Below are positions 25,042 through 33,687 of a stretch of 64,000 nucleotides of DNA, one piece after another. A model generated the notes under the pieces. That model was given only the letters and a program-made list of their open reading frames with translations, did no database searches and was not told the origin of the DNA. The DNA comes from Streptomyces sp. TSRI0281 (GTDB taxonomy: Bacteria > Actinomycetota > Actinomycetes > Streptomycetales > Streptomycetaceae). Numbering within the stretch: the stretch's first letter is position 1; each line of letters starts with the position of its first letter. The stretch is taken from positions 192,749-256,748 of the forward strand of contig NZ_LWLE01000035.1 of assembly GCF_001905125.1 (NCBI RefSeq). The letters run 5' to 3'. A program made the position numbers and the translations under genes.

Positions 25042-25060
25042 GCGGCGTACCGGGCCCACC

Positions 25061-25117
25061 CCCGGACCCCACCACTCGCCCCGGACCCCACCACTCGCCC
25101 CGGACCTCGCCGCTCGG
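25061..25117. repeat. 19-bp tandem repeat in the yceI-lacI gap
   Basis: CCCGGACCCCACCACTCGC occurs exactly at 25061-25079 and 25080-25098. A diverged third unit is at 25099-25117. Further degenerate CGGACCCCRCCGTTCG units continue to about 25205. Confidence 0.85.
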
Positions 25118-25223
25118 CCCCCACCGCCCGGCCCGCACCTCCGGACCCCGCCGTTCCGAGCCACCGCGCGGCCCGCGCCCCCGGACCCCACCGTTCGGAC
25201 CCCGGCAACGGACCTCGCCGGGG

Positions 25224-26240
25224 TCAGTCCCCCGGCCGGCCGCCGCCCGTCGTCGCGCCGACCACCAGCTCACACGGGTGGGCATGCAGCCCGGGGTCGT
25301 CGCGCCCGTCGGCCACCTGGGCCGCCGCGGCGGCACCCAGACCGGCCAGCCCGGTGTCGACGGTGGTCAGGTGCCGTGTGCCCTGGCCGCTGATCACGGT
25401 CTCCCAGTTGTCCACCCCGACCAGCGCGACATCGTCCGGGACGCGCCTGCCGGCCTCCAGCAGGACGGACTCCACGCCGAGCGCGATCTGGTCGTTGCCG
25501 CAGAAGACGGCATCGAACGGGGTGCCGGATTCGATCAGCCGACGGCAGGCCGCAACCCCCGAGGCCCGGCTCCAGTCGCCCCGGAGCGTGTCGCCCGCGG
25601 CGGACAGCCCCGCCTCGGCCAGCGTGGTGAGCAGACCCCGTTCACGTCCGGCCGCCGCGGCGTCGTGGTGCTCGGCGGTGATGTGCGCGATGCGCCGCCT
25701 GCCGAGGGACAGCAGATGCTCACCGGCCAGCCGCCCCGCCATCTCGCTGTCCGGTACGTAGCAGGAGTCGGCCGCACGGTCGGTGAGGCCGTGCGCGTAC
25801 ACCACCGGAACGGTGAAGTCACCCGTGACGGAACGCAGTTGGGCCTGGAACCCGTCGCCCAGGACCAGCAGGCCGTCGACCCGGCGGGCCAGCAGCCTGC
25901 GGACACTCTCGGCCATCGCGTCCGGGTCGAAGCCGGTGTCGTAGAGCAGGCAGGCCTGTTCCCGGCCGCCCAGGTGCGCCACCGCCCCGACCAGCACCGG
26001 TTCGGTGAACGCGCCCCGCGCGTTGTACGCGAGGATGCCGATCGTGCGGCTGCGCCCCAGCGCGAACGACTGGGCCAGCGCATTGGGGCGGAAGTCCAGG
26101 CGGAGGGCGACCTCCGCGATACGGGCGCGGGTCGCCGCGGAGATCCGCCCGCCGCCGTTCAGCGCCCTCGACGCGGTCGAGAGCGACACTCCGGCGACCG
26201 CCGCGACATCGCTCAACGTGACACTGCTCCGTTCCGACAT
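25224..26240 (-). CDS. LacI-family transcriptional regulator
   Basis: A 338-residue repressor. The N-terminal helix-turn-helix (VTLSDVAAVAGVSLSTASRA) is followed by the hinge helix (RIAEVALRLDFRPNALAQSF). A periplasmic-binding-protein-like effector domain takes the rest (GVDNWETVISGQGTRHLTTV near 300). It is divergent from a large secreted glycosidase gene. Three GCAA/TTGC-type palindromes in the 198-bp shared region make it the likely local repressor of itself and of the two glycosidases at 26439 and 30106. The effector is probably a sugar released by them. Confidence 0.9.
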   Translation of the reverse strand: MSERSSVTLSDVAAVAGVSLSTASRALNGGGRISAATRARIAEVALRLDFRPNALAQSFALGRSRTIGILAYNARGAFTEPVLVGAVAHLGGREQACLLYDTGFDPDAMAESVRRLLARRVDGLLVLGDGFQAQLRSVTGDFTVPVVYAHGLTDRAADSCYVPDSEMAGRLAGEHLLSLGRRRIAHITAEHHDAAAAGRERGLLTTLAEAGLSAAGDTLRGDWSRASGVAACRRLIESGTPFDAVFCGNDQIALGVESVLLEAGRRVPDDVALVGVDNWETVISGQGTRHLTTVDTGLAGLGAAAAAQVADGRDDPGLHAHPCELVVGATTGGGRPGD

Positions 26241-26261
26241 GGCAGCAGCCTACCGACCTGC

Positions 26262-26354
26262 GCAACTGCTTGTGCGGAGCCGTCGATTGCCGCGCAAACC
26301 CTTGACAGCGGCAGGCACCCGGATCAGTCTGTGCCGCGATGAGCAACCGCTTGC
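26262..26354. promoter_or_regulatory. LacI-type operators and glycosidase promoter
   Basis: Three related inverted motifs occur: GCAACTGCTTGT (26262-26273), TTGCCGCGCAA (26287-26297) and GCAACCGCTTGC (26343-26354). TTGACA at 26302-26307 is a good -35. The best -10 at 17-base spacing is the weak CAGTCT (26325-26330), which places the third motif just downstream of the expected start point, a classic repressor position. Confidence 0.62.
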
Positions 26355-26438
26355 GCACATCCCGGAATGCGGTTCGGCGCCCCCCCCTCGGCGACCGTGC
26401 GCAGCGGCCCCGTGCGCGACGATCAGGGAGTTCCCGCC

Positions 26439-29400
26439 ATGCGACTTCGACCACGGCAACGGCAACGGCAACGGCAGAGACCGCAGCGTCGGCTGATGGG
26501 TACGGCAATGGCGGTGACGCTGCCCCTGCTGCTCGGCCTCCTCGCCCCCGGCTCCGGCCCCGCCTTCGCCTCCGCCACGGGTACGGCCACGGGCACGGGA
26601 ACAGCCACGGGCACGGGCAGGGGCAACGGCGCCGTCTCCGACTCGGCCACAGCCGTGTTCGGCCGCACGCTGGAGACCGGCCGCGCCACCGTCGACGCCT
26701 CCCCCGGCAGCGACGAGCCGAGCGCCAACGTCAGGACCTACGGCGACCGGGACTGCTGGGAGATCGGGCCGGGCCGCCCCAACCAGTACCTCAACGTCAC
26801 CCTGGACGCCGGTCTGAAGCACGGCGGCAAGAACTTCGCGGGCGTCGACATCGAGTACTTCGACGGCCCGGACGCCAAGTTCGCCCTGGTCTACGACGCC
26901 GCCTCGAACCCCTGGCGCACTTCGCGGATCATCAACACCACCGGCACCAACGTCTGGAAGACCGCGCACTTCTACCTCCCGGACGGGGCGTTCACCGGCG
27001 GCCAGCACGGCCGTGACATGCGCATCGCCACCTGGGCGCAGGACATGGGCTCCAGCGGCAAACCGGTCTGCTTCGCCCGCTACGCCCTCGCCCCCTCCCC
27101 CGTCGACACCGACGACGTCCAGGTGGAGGTGACCACCCCGGGCAACCTCTTCGACCCGGGCGAGAAGGCCACCTTCGGGGTCCTCGCCACCCGCGACCGC
27201 GCCGTCCCCTGGAGCGTCCGCGACTACCGGGGCCGCACCGTGGGCGGCGGCAGTGCCGCCATCGACCCCGCCACCGGCAAGGGTTCGGTGGACGCCGGTG
27301 AACTTCCGCTCGGCTACTACACGTTGACGCTGCGGGGCAGCGCCGCCGACGGCGCCCCCGTCTCCCGTACCGCGGGCTTCGCCGTGCAGCACCCCGGCCC
27401 TGACCCGAAGCGGACCACCGACTCCTTCTTCGGTGTCAACCACCACCACCGCTCCGCCCCGGACGACGCCTGGGACGACTCCACCGCGCTCGCCGCTCGG
27501 GCCGGCATCGACGCCCTGCGGGTCGACTCCACCTACTGGGGCTCCATCGAACGGCCCAAGGGCACGTACCAGTGGCCCGCGGCCACCGAGCGCGTCACCG
27601 CGGACTTCGGCGCACGCGGCCAGAACGGTCTGATGCTGCTGGGCCTGGGCAACGGCGACTACGGCGGCATCCCCAGCACCCCCGAGGCGTACGAAGCGTT
27701 CGGCAGGTACTCCGGGAAGGTCGCCGAGCAGGCCGGGGGCCGCATCGAGTCGCTGGAGGTCTGGAACGAGTACTACGGCGGCTTCTCCAGCGGAGTGTGC
27801 TCGCAGAGCGCGAAGTGCTACGCCAAGCTGCTCGCCGCCGCGTACCCGGCGGTCAAGGCCGCCGACCCGAAGATCACCCTGGTCGGCGCCTCGTCCTTCA
27901 AGGTGCCGCTCGACTGGTTCGAGGAGCTGTTCAGCCTCGGCGCGCTGAAACACATGGACGCGGTGTCCATCCACCCCTACCGCGCGCCCGGTGCCCCCGA
28001 GGGCGTCGCACTCGACATCGCGGGCCTGAAGCGGCTGATGCGCCAGTACAACGACGGCAAGGAGCTCCCGATCTGGATCACCGAGCAGGGCTGGACCTCG
28101 GCCGACCGGGACGGCATCGGCGTCAGCGAGCAGACCCAGGCGCAGGCCACCGCCCGCGCCCTGCTGGAGGCCAAGGCCGCGGGCGTCGCCCGTTACTACT
28201 GGTACGACCTGATCAACGACGGCAACGGGCCCAGCAACGGGGAGCACAACTTCGGTCTGCTGCGCCGCAGCGGGCCCGAGGCCACCGGGCTCAATCCGAA
28301 GCCCGCCTACCTCGCCTACGCGACCGCCGCCCGTGAGCTCACCGAGGCGACGTTCAGCGGACGGCTGCGCACCGGCGACGCCGGCCTGCACGCGTACCGC
28401 TTCGCCTCCGCGCCCGGCTCGCCCGGCGCGGGCTCGACGACCACGGTGCTGTGGAGCAGCGACCGCACCGGCAAACCGGTCCGGATACGGGCCACGAAGC
28501 CGGTCACGGTGGTGGACATGCTCGGCGGCGAGCGGGTGCTGGAGCCGGTGGGTGGCTGGGTCCATCTGACGGCCACCGGCGACCCGCTCTATCTGCGGGC
28601 CCCGGTGAGCAGGGTCGAGAAGTCGCCGTTGCTGTCGCTGTCCACGCCGCGCGACATCGCGGCGGGCGCCGACGTTCCGGTGACCGCGACCGTCGACAAC
28701 CGTGCGGCGGGCGGCCACGGCGGCACGTCGGCCCGGCGCACCGCCGTCTTCGAGGTCGAGGGCGAGCGGGTCACCGTCACGGCGGCCCCCGGCCGGCGCG
28801 CGAGTGCCGTGCTGAAGGTCCCGGCCGGAGCGACACCCGGCAGCCGCGGCCTTGCGGCCGCCGTGACCGTGGACGGTAAGCGGGCCGGAGCGCTCGCGGC
28901 CGGGACCGAGGTGGTCGCGGAGCCGGTGACGGTCGATGTGGCACCGGACATGTCGGTGACGCACGGCAGCCGCACCGACCGGCTCGCGGTGACCGTCACC
29001 AACCACTCGCCGGACAGTCCGGTCACGGTGACCGGCATCGACTGGTCCTTCGGCGACCGCACCGGACGGATCGCGGGCGCGGGAACCGGCAGCACGGAGG
29101 CCGGAAGCGGGAGCGCCGGAAGCACAGGAAGCGGAGGCACGGAGGCCGGAAGCCAGGCCGCCGGACGCGCGGGCGGCGGAAGCGACAAGCACCGCGTCCC
29201 GCCGCTTGGCAGCCGCACCTTCCGTACGGAGGTCGACGGGGCGTCCGCCTACGCCGTGCAGCCGGTGGCGGTGACAGCGCGGCTCGCGGACGGGCGGACC
29301 GCCCGCGACAGCGACTCCTTCGGCTTCAGCCCGGTCACCCGGGCCACCCCGCGCCTGGTGGGCGGAAAGCTCACCGGTCTGCGGGGCGTCCCGAAGGTGG

Positions 29401-29966
29401 ACCTGTCCGAGGTCGGCTCGTACAAGGGGATCGACGCCTCCGCCGCCGACGGCGACATGTGGGCGACCTGGGACGACAAGAACCTCTATGTGTCCGCCGT
29501 GGTCCGGGAGAAGGACTACCGGGCTCCGGAGAAGGTGGCCTGGCTGCCCGCCGGTGACAGCATCGGCATCGGCGTACAGCCCGGAAAGCCCGGCGACGGG
29601 CTGGGCCGCTGGGGCGCCGACTGGTACATGCTCTACGCCGGTGACACCACGCGGGAGGGACCGGGGGTCTTCGTCGAGTCCCTGCCGAAGGACTACCCGG
29701 TGGGCGCCGTGGACGGTGCGGACGTCCGGGTGTCCCGCGACGCGGCGGCCGGGACGACGACCTATCTCGTCGCGGTGCCGTGGAAGCGGATCGCTCCGCT
29801 GTCGCCCGCCGACCCGTCGTTCTCGCTCACGCTCACGGTCAACAAGAACGACGGTGTGCAGCGGGACAAGTACCGCTCGCTCGGTCTGCGCGGCTGGCAG
29901 ACCTGGGGCGACGGGCTCAACAACTGGAAGCTCGTGCGCTATCAGCAGGTGCGGCTGACCCGCTGA
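26439..29966 (+). CDS. Large secreted clan GH-A glycoside hydrolase
   Basis: A 1175-residue protein. The N-region is very basic (RPRQRQRQRQRPQRR) before a hydrophobic signal core. A Gly/Thr low-complexity stretch (TGTATGTGTATGTG) and a beta-sandwich domain (about 75-220) follow. The (beta/alpha)8 domain starts near 328 (FFGVNHHHRSAPDDAW). Its acid/base Glu is in LEVWNEYYGG near 440 and its nucleophile in WITEQGW near 545, as in GH39/GH5-like families. Beta-rich domains follow, including a Gly/Ser linker near 880. A CBM9-like C-terminal domain (about 990-1175; WDDKNLYVSAVVREKDYRAP) ends it. Substrate unknown. The ATG at 26439 has GGGAG upstream. Probably LacI-controlled, with the paralogue at 30106 downstream. 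Confidence 0.8.
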   Translation: MRLRPRQRQRQRQRPQRRLMGTAMAVTLPLLLGLLAPGSGPAFASATGTATGTGTATGTGRGNGAVSDSATAVFGRTLETGRATVDASPGSDEPSANVRTYGDRDCWEIGPGRPNQYLNVTLDAGLKHGGKNFAGVDIEYFDGPDAKFALVYDAASNPWRTSRIINTTGTNVWKTAHFYLPDGAFTGGQHGRDMRIATWAQDMGSSGKPVCFARYALAPSPVDTDDVQVEVTTPGNLFDPGEKATFGVLATRDRAVPWSVRDYRGRTVGGGSAAIDPATGKGSVDAGELPLGYYTLTLRGSAADGAPVSRTAGFAVQHPGPDPKRTTDSFFGVNHHHRSAPDDAWDDSTALAARAGIDALRVDSTYWGSIERPKGTYQWPAATERVTADFGARGQNGLMLLGLGNGDYGGIPSTPEAYEAFGRYSGKVAEQAGGRIESLEVWNEYYGGFSSGVCSQSAKCYAKLLAAAYPAVKAADPKITLVGASSFKVPLDWFEELFSLGALKHMDAVSIHPYRAPGAPEGVALDIAGLKRLMRQYNDGKELPIWITEQGWTSADRDGIGVSEQTQAQATARALLEAKAAGVARYYWYDLINDGNGPSNGEHNFGLLRRSGPEATGLNPKPAYLAYATAARELTEATFSGRLRTGDAGLHAYRFASAPGSPGAGSTTTVLWSSDRTGKPVRIRATKPVTVVDMLGGERVLEPVGGWVHLTATGDPLYLRAPVSRVEKSPLLSLSTPRDIAAGADVPVTATVDNRAAGGHGGTSARRTAVFEVEGERVTVTAAPGRRASAVLKVPAGATPGSRGLAAAVTVDGKRAGALAAGTEVVAEPVTVDVAPDMSVTHGSRTDRLAVTVTNHSPDSPVTVTGIDWSFGDRTGRIAGAGTGSTEAGSGSAGSTGSGGTEAGSQAAGRAGGGSDKHRVPPLGSRTFRTEVDGASAYAVQPVAVTARLADGRTARDSDSFGFSPVTRATPRLVGGKLTGLRGVPKVDLSEVGSYKGIDASAADGDMWATWDDKNLYVSAVVREKDYRAPEKVAWLPAGDSIGIGVQPGKPGDGLGRWGADWYMLYAGDTTREGPGVFVESLPKDYPVGAVDGADVRVSRDAAAGTTTYLVAVPWKRIAPLSPADPSFSLTLTVNKNDGVQRDKYRSLGLRGWQTWGDGLNNWKLVRYQQVRLTR

Positions 29967-30105
29967 CGGCTGTCGGGTGGCCGGTGGCGCGCCGCACACG
30001 GCTGCCCCCGGTCACCCGCCGCCCACCACCGGCCGACCGGCCACCCACCACCGATCCCGTCACCCCACTCGCCAGCAGGCACGACCACCCGGAGGGCGAC
30101 TCTCC

Positions 30106-31782
30106 ATGACCGGCATCCCGATCGGACCCCCCGCCACCTCCCATCCCCGGCATCGGCCCCTGCCCCTGCCCCTCGCGCTCACCCTGGTGCTCGCACTCGC
30201 GCTCTCCCTGCTCGTGGGGCTCCCCTCGTCCGCCCCCGCCGCAACGCACACCCTGACCGTCACTTCCCCGAGCCTGATCTTCCAACGGGGCCAGGGCACC
30301 GTGGAGTTCGGCTCGTCCGCCGCATCCGTCTCCTGGTCCGTCACCGACGAGCGGGGCACCCGGGTCCGCAGCGGCACCAGCTGGCTCTCCGGGGGCAGGG
30401 CCGCCCTGTCCGTCGCCGATCTCGCGCCCGGCTATTTCGAGCTCGCCCTGCACGCGGGCTCCGCCACCGACCCGACCGATCTGCGGACCTCGTTCGCCGT
30501 CATCGAGCAGGTGCCGGACAGCGCGGTCGGACCGTCGTCCCCGTTCGGCGCGGCCGTGCACCTCACGCGCACCGGCTGGGGCACGCAGGTGCTGGACGAG
30601 GCTCGGAAGGCGGGCATCTCGCACATCCGCGAGGACGCCTGGTGGGACCGGTTCGAGACCGCGAAGGGCACGTACACCTATCCGGCGGCCTTCTCCGCCG
30701 GGATCGCACGCGCCCGTGCGCTGGGCATCACCCCCCTGATCATCGCCAACGGCGCCAACCCGCTGTACGACAAGGGGGTGACCCCCAGCACCCCCGAAGG
30801 CCTCGCCGCCTTCGGGAAGTTCGCCGCGGAGCTCCTGAAGCACTACGGCGAGAACAACGTCGAGGTGCTCAACGAGTACAACGGCACGACCTTCAACAAG
30901 AGCGCGTGCGGGCGGACCGCCGCGTGCTACCTGGATGTGCTCACCGGCGTCAACAATGCCGTGAAGGCCGTGAACCCGCAGGCCACGGTGGTCGGACCGG
31001 CCACCATCGGCATCGCCAACTGCACGCCCGCCACCGGCCCCAAGTGCTTCGCACCGGATCTGATCGACCGCGGCGGTCTCCAGCAGATGGACGCCTACAG
31101 CGTCCACCCGTACCACTACCCGGGCGGCCCGGAGTGGATGGCGGGGACCGGCGACACCATCGCGGGCCTGCGTCAGCGGATTCGTGACGCCAACGGCGGC
31201 GAGGACAAGCCGATCGTCCTCAGCGAGATGGGCTGGCCCACCGACACCGGGCACGGCACCAGCGAACTCCAGCAGGCCGACAACCTGATCCGGCTCTACG
31301 CGGTCGGCCTGGCCAACGGCGTGAGCCGGGTCTACTGGTACGACCTGGTCAACGACGGCAACGACCCCGCCAACAAGGAGCACAACTTCGGCATGCTCCG
31401 GCAGCCGGTCACCGCCACCGCCGCGAACCCGGTGTCCGTCGCCGCCAACGCCCCGAAACCGGCCCTGGTCGCCCAGGCAGTGACCGCGCGGATGATCGGC
31501 GGCAGGACCTACTCCGGCGACGACGGGCTGACCGCACCGGCCCGCTCGGCCCGGTTCACCGGCGGCGGCACGACCACCCGGGTGGTGTGGGCGACCACGG
31601 CCCGCGACCTGGTCGTCTCGGCGACCGGCCCGGTGACGCTGGTCGACTCCTGGGGGCGCAGCTCCGTGCGGCAGCCGACGGGCGGCAGCTTCACACTGTC
31701 GGCCGGTACGTCGCCGGTCTTCGTCCAGGGCCCGGTCACCGGGATCACCGGGATCACCGGGATCACCGGGATCACCAGGTAA
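30106..31782 (+). CDS. Secreted clan GH-A glycoside hydrolase, shorter paralogue
   Basis: A 558-residue protein with a Sec signal (LALTLVLALALSLLVGLPSS). A small beta domain (about 45-140) precedes the catalytic barrel. The acid/base Glu is in VEVLNEYNGTTF near 254 and the nucleophile in IVLSEMGWPTD near 370. The motif RVYWYDLVNDGNDP parallels RYYWYDLINDGNGP of the gene upstream, so the two are paralogues. It lacks the C-terminal binding domain. The ATG has GGAGG upstream, and it follows the larger gene after 139 bp, probably in one transcript. The C-terminus consists of GIT repeats encoded by a 9-bp tandem repeat. Confidence 0.8.
   Translation: MTGIPIGPPATSHPRHRPLPLPLALTLVLALALSLLVGLPSSAPAATHTLTVTSPSLIFQRGQGTVEFGSSAASVSWSVTDERGTRVRSGTSWLSGGRAALSVADLAPGYFELALHAGSATDPTDLRTSFAVIEQVPDSAVGPSSPFGAAVHLTRTGWGTQVLDEARKAGISHIREDAWWDRFETAKGTYTYPAAFSAGIARARALGITPLIIANGANPLYDKGVTPSTPEGLAAFGKFAAELLKHYGENNVEVLNEYNGTTFNKSACGRTAACYLDVLTGVNNAVKAVNPQATVVGPATIGIANCTPATGPKCFAPDLIDRGGLQQMDAYSVHPYHYPGGPEWMAGTGDTIAGLRQRIRDANGGEDKPIVLSEMGWPTDTGHGTSELQQADNLIRLYAVGLANGVSRVYWYDLVNDGNDPANKEHNFGMLRQPVTATAANPVSVAANAPKPALVAQAVTARMIGGRTYSGDDGLTAPARSARFTGGGTTTRVVWATTARDLVVSATGPVTLVDSWGRSSVRQPTGGSFTLSAGTSPVFVQGPVTGITGITGITGITR
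31741..31776 (+). repeat. 9-bp tandem repeat at the 3' end of the glycosidase gene
   Basis: GGGATCACC occurs four times in a row at 31741-31776, in frame (Gly-Ile-Thr), ending six bases before the stop codon is complete. Confidence 0.95.
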
Positions 31783-31897
31783 CGGCACCCGCCCGCGCAC
31801 AGCGGCGCGGGCGGTACGAGGGGGGTGGGGGCGGCCGTGCGGGCGGCCGGCCCCCTGCCGCAGGAAGTGGCCGAGCGGGCGGTCGGCCCCCTGCCGC

Positions 31898-32866
31898 CTA
31901 CCGTGCCCGGCGCGCCTCGACCGCGAGCCGGGTGTCGTCGGCGATCAGCTCGGCGTTGATCGCGATGGCCGCCCGCAGTCCCGCGTTGGCCGCGCCGATC
32001 ACCTGCTCCATCAGGTTGGTGACGTTGCCTGCCGCCCGGACACCGGGGACCTCCGTCGCCCCCGTCGGGTCGACCGCGATGTACGAACCGATCACGCTCC
32101 CGGCCGTCTCCTGCACGACCGGGACCAGCCCCAGGCTCTCCAGTACGGTGGATCGGGCGGTGAAACGGGCCTGGACCACCAGGGCCTCGCGCGGGACCAC
32201 CCGGCCCCCGGCCAGCCGGATTCCGGTGAGCCGGTCCTCCGTGATCTCCAGGCCGGTCACCTCGCCGTCGACCACGGCGATCCCCCGCGCGGCGAGCTGC
32301 TCGTACTCCTCGTCGGTGGGCTCGGGACCGGTGTGGCGGAAGAGGGTGACGTCCTCGCTCCACTGCCGCCACATCAGCGCCTGGTGCACGGCGAGCGGTC
32401 CGGTCGACAGCACGCCGATCGGGCGGTCCCCGACTTCCCAGCCGTGGCAGTACGGGCAGTGCAGCACCTCACGCCCCCACCGTTCGGCCAGTCCGGGCAC
32501 CGGCGGCAGCTCGTCGACGAGACCCGTCGTCACGAGCAGCCGACGGGCCACGACGGCGGAACCGTCCTCCGCCACCACCCGGAAACCCTCGTCCCCCGGC
32601 AGCCGCTCGGCCGATACGACGCCGCCCCCGACGATCTCGCCCCCGTACCCGGCCACCTCGTCGCGGCCGATCGCCAGCAGCTCCGAAGGCGCGATGCCCT
32701 CACGGCCGAGGTAGTTGTGCGCATGGGCCGCGGGTGCGTTGCGCGGCTCACCCTTGTCGATCACCAGCACCGAACGCCGGGCCCGCGACAGCGCGAGAGC
32801 CCCGCCCAGTCCGGCCGCCCCGCCGCCGACGACCACCACGTCGTACCGCTGCTTCTTGTTGTTCAT
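31898..32866 (-). CDS. Thioredoxin-reductase-like FAD-dependent oxidoreductase
   Basis: A 322-residue pyridine nucleotide-disulfide oxidoreductase. The FAD loop is YDVVVVGGGAAGLGGALALS at about 10-29. The CxxC motif VLHCPYCHGWE lies near 140. A C-terminal FAD segment (EVPGVRAAGNVTNLMEQVIG) follows. The CPYC-containing subgroup includes small-molecule disulfide oxidases such as those acting on antibiotic dithiols, as well as true thioredoxin reductases. No thioredoxin gene is adjacent. The ATG at 32866 has AGGAGG 8 bases upstream. It is divergent from a TetR gene, its likely regulator. A GC-rich hairpin at about 31826-31855 follows the stop. Confidence 0.85.
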   Translation of the reverse strand: MNNKKQRYDVVVVGGGAAGLGGALALSRARRSVLVIDKGEPRNAPAAHAHNYLGREGIAPSELLAIGRDEVAGYGGEIVGGGVVSAERLPGDEGFRVVAEDGSAVVARRLLVTTGLVDELPPVPGLAERWGREVLHCPYCHGWEVGDRPIGVLSTGPLAVHQALMWRQWSEDVTLFRHTGPEPTDEEYEQLAARGIAVVDGEVTGLEITEDRLTGIRLAGGRVVPREALVVQARFTARSTVLESLGLVPVVQETAGSVIGSYIAVDPTGATEVPGVRAAGNVTNLMEQVIGAANAGLRAAIAINAELIADDTRLAVEARRAR

Positions 32867-32906
32867 CCGAAACACCTCCTGTTACGGGAGAGAGTGCGCG
32901 CAGCAC

Positions 32907-32940
32907 TGCCGGAACGACAAGTTTGATTGCCATTCCGGCA
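32907..32940. promoter_or_regulatory. Inverted repeat in the oxidoreductase/TetR divergent region
   Basis: TGCCGGAA (32907-32914) and TTCCGGCA (32933-32940) form perfect 8-bp arms 18 bases apart, 41 bp upstream of the oxidoreductase start. It is a candidate binding site for the divergent TetR regulator. Confidence 0.45.
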
Positions 32941-33060
32941 AACACCCGAAACGGATCGGAAGCGGATCGGACGCGGCTCCAATGCGGACGGCGGGCAGAC
33001 CGGGGGCGGGCCGGGGCGCGAGCCCGCCGCCGGAACGAGGCGGTGCGTACGATCGGAGTC

Positions 33061-33687
33061 ATGACAGCCCCAGTACGCGGACGGATCGACAAGCGGCAGG
33101 CGATCCTGGAAGGCGCGTTCACCGTCTTCGCCCGCCGGGGTTACGACCAGGCGGGGGTCCAGGAGATCGCCGACGAGGCGGGCGTGGCCAAGCCCACGGT
33201 GTACAACCACCTCCACGACAAGGCCACGCTCTTCCGCCACGCCATGGAGACCGAGTCGCAGGTCGCCCTGGGCAAGCGCCTCGCCGCGCTCGAACCGCTG
33301 CTGGAGCCGGGGGACGACCTGCGCGCCACCCTGGAGTCGGTGGCGCTCGAACTGCTCAGGCTCCACTGCGACGACCGGGCCTGCGCCCTGCGGCGGCTGC
33401 TGCACTCGGAGATCGCCCGGTTCCCCGAGACCCTCGACATCGTCAGCGCGAGCGGACCCCACCGCATCAACGAGGCCCTGGCCGACCGGATGGCCCGGCT
33501 GATGCTGAGCGGGCGGCTGCGCTCCACGGACCCCGACCTGGCCGCCGAGCAGTTCATGGCGCTGCTGACCGGCTCGACGGAGGCCCGGTCCCGGATGGGT
33601 ACGCGCACCATCGGCGAGGACGAGCTGCGGAGCGTGGCGCACGCCTCTGTCGACACCTTCCTCCGGGCGTGCGCACCGGCCGGCTGA
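33061..33687 (+). CDS. TetR-family transcriptional regulator
   Basis: A 208-residue regulator. The helix-turn-helix is at about 13-60 (AFTVFARRGYDQAGVQEIAD, EAGVAKPTVYNHLHDKATLF). An AefR-like C-terminal domain follows (CALRRLLHSEIARFPETLDI). The ATG at 33061 gives the usual N-terminus; earlier in-frame starts run through non-conserved sequence. It is divergent from the FAD oxidoreductase gene at 31898. Its 3' two-thirds is overlapped on the other strand by the open frame of the ATP-binding protein gene. Confidence 0.88.
   Translation: MTAPVRGRIDKRQAILEGAFTVFARRGYDQAGVQEIADEAGVAKPTVYNHLHDKATLFRHAMETESQVALGKRLAALEPLLEPGDDLRATLESVALELLRLHCDDRACALRRLLHSEIARFPETLDIVSASGPHRINEALADRMARLMLSGRLRSTDPDLAAEQFMALLTGSTEARSRMGTRTIGEDELRSVAHASVDTFLRACAPAG

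Noticed and set aside
26577..26630. Short ACGGGCACGG-type repeats considered as a CRISPR-like array
   Set aside because: Units are 6-12 bases, have no unique spacers and encode the Gly/Thr linker of the glycosidase in frame.
26250..29999. 1249-codon minus-strand frame opposite the large glycosidase
   Set aside because: Mirror of the GC3 pattern of the real gene; no conserved motif and no plausible ribosome binding site.
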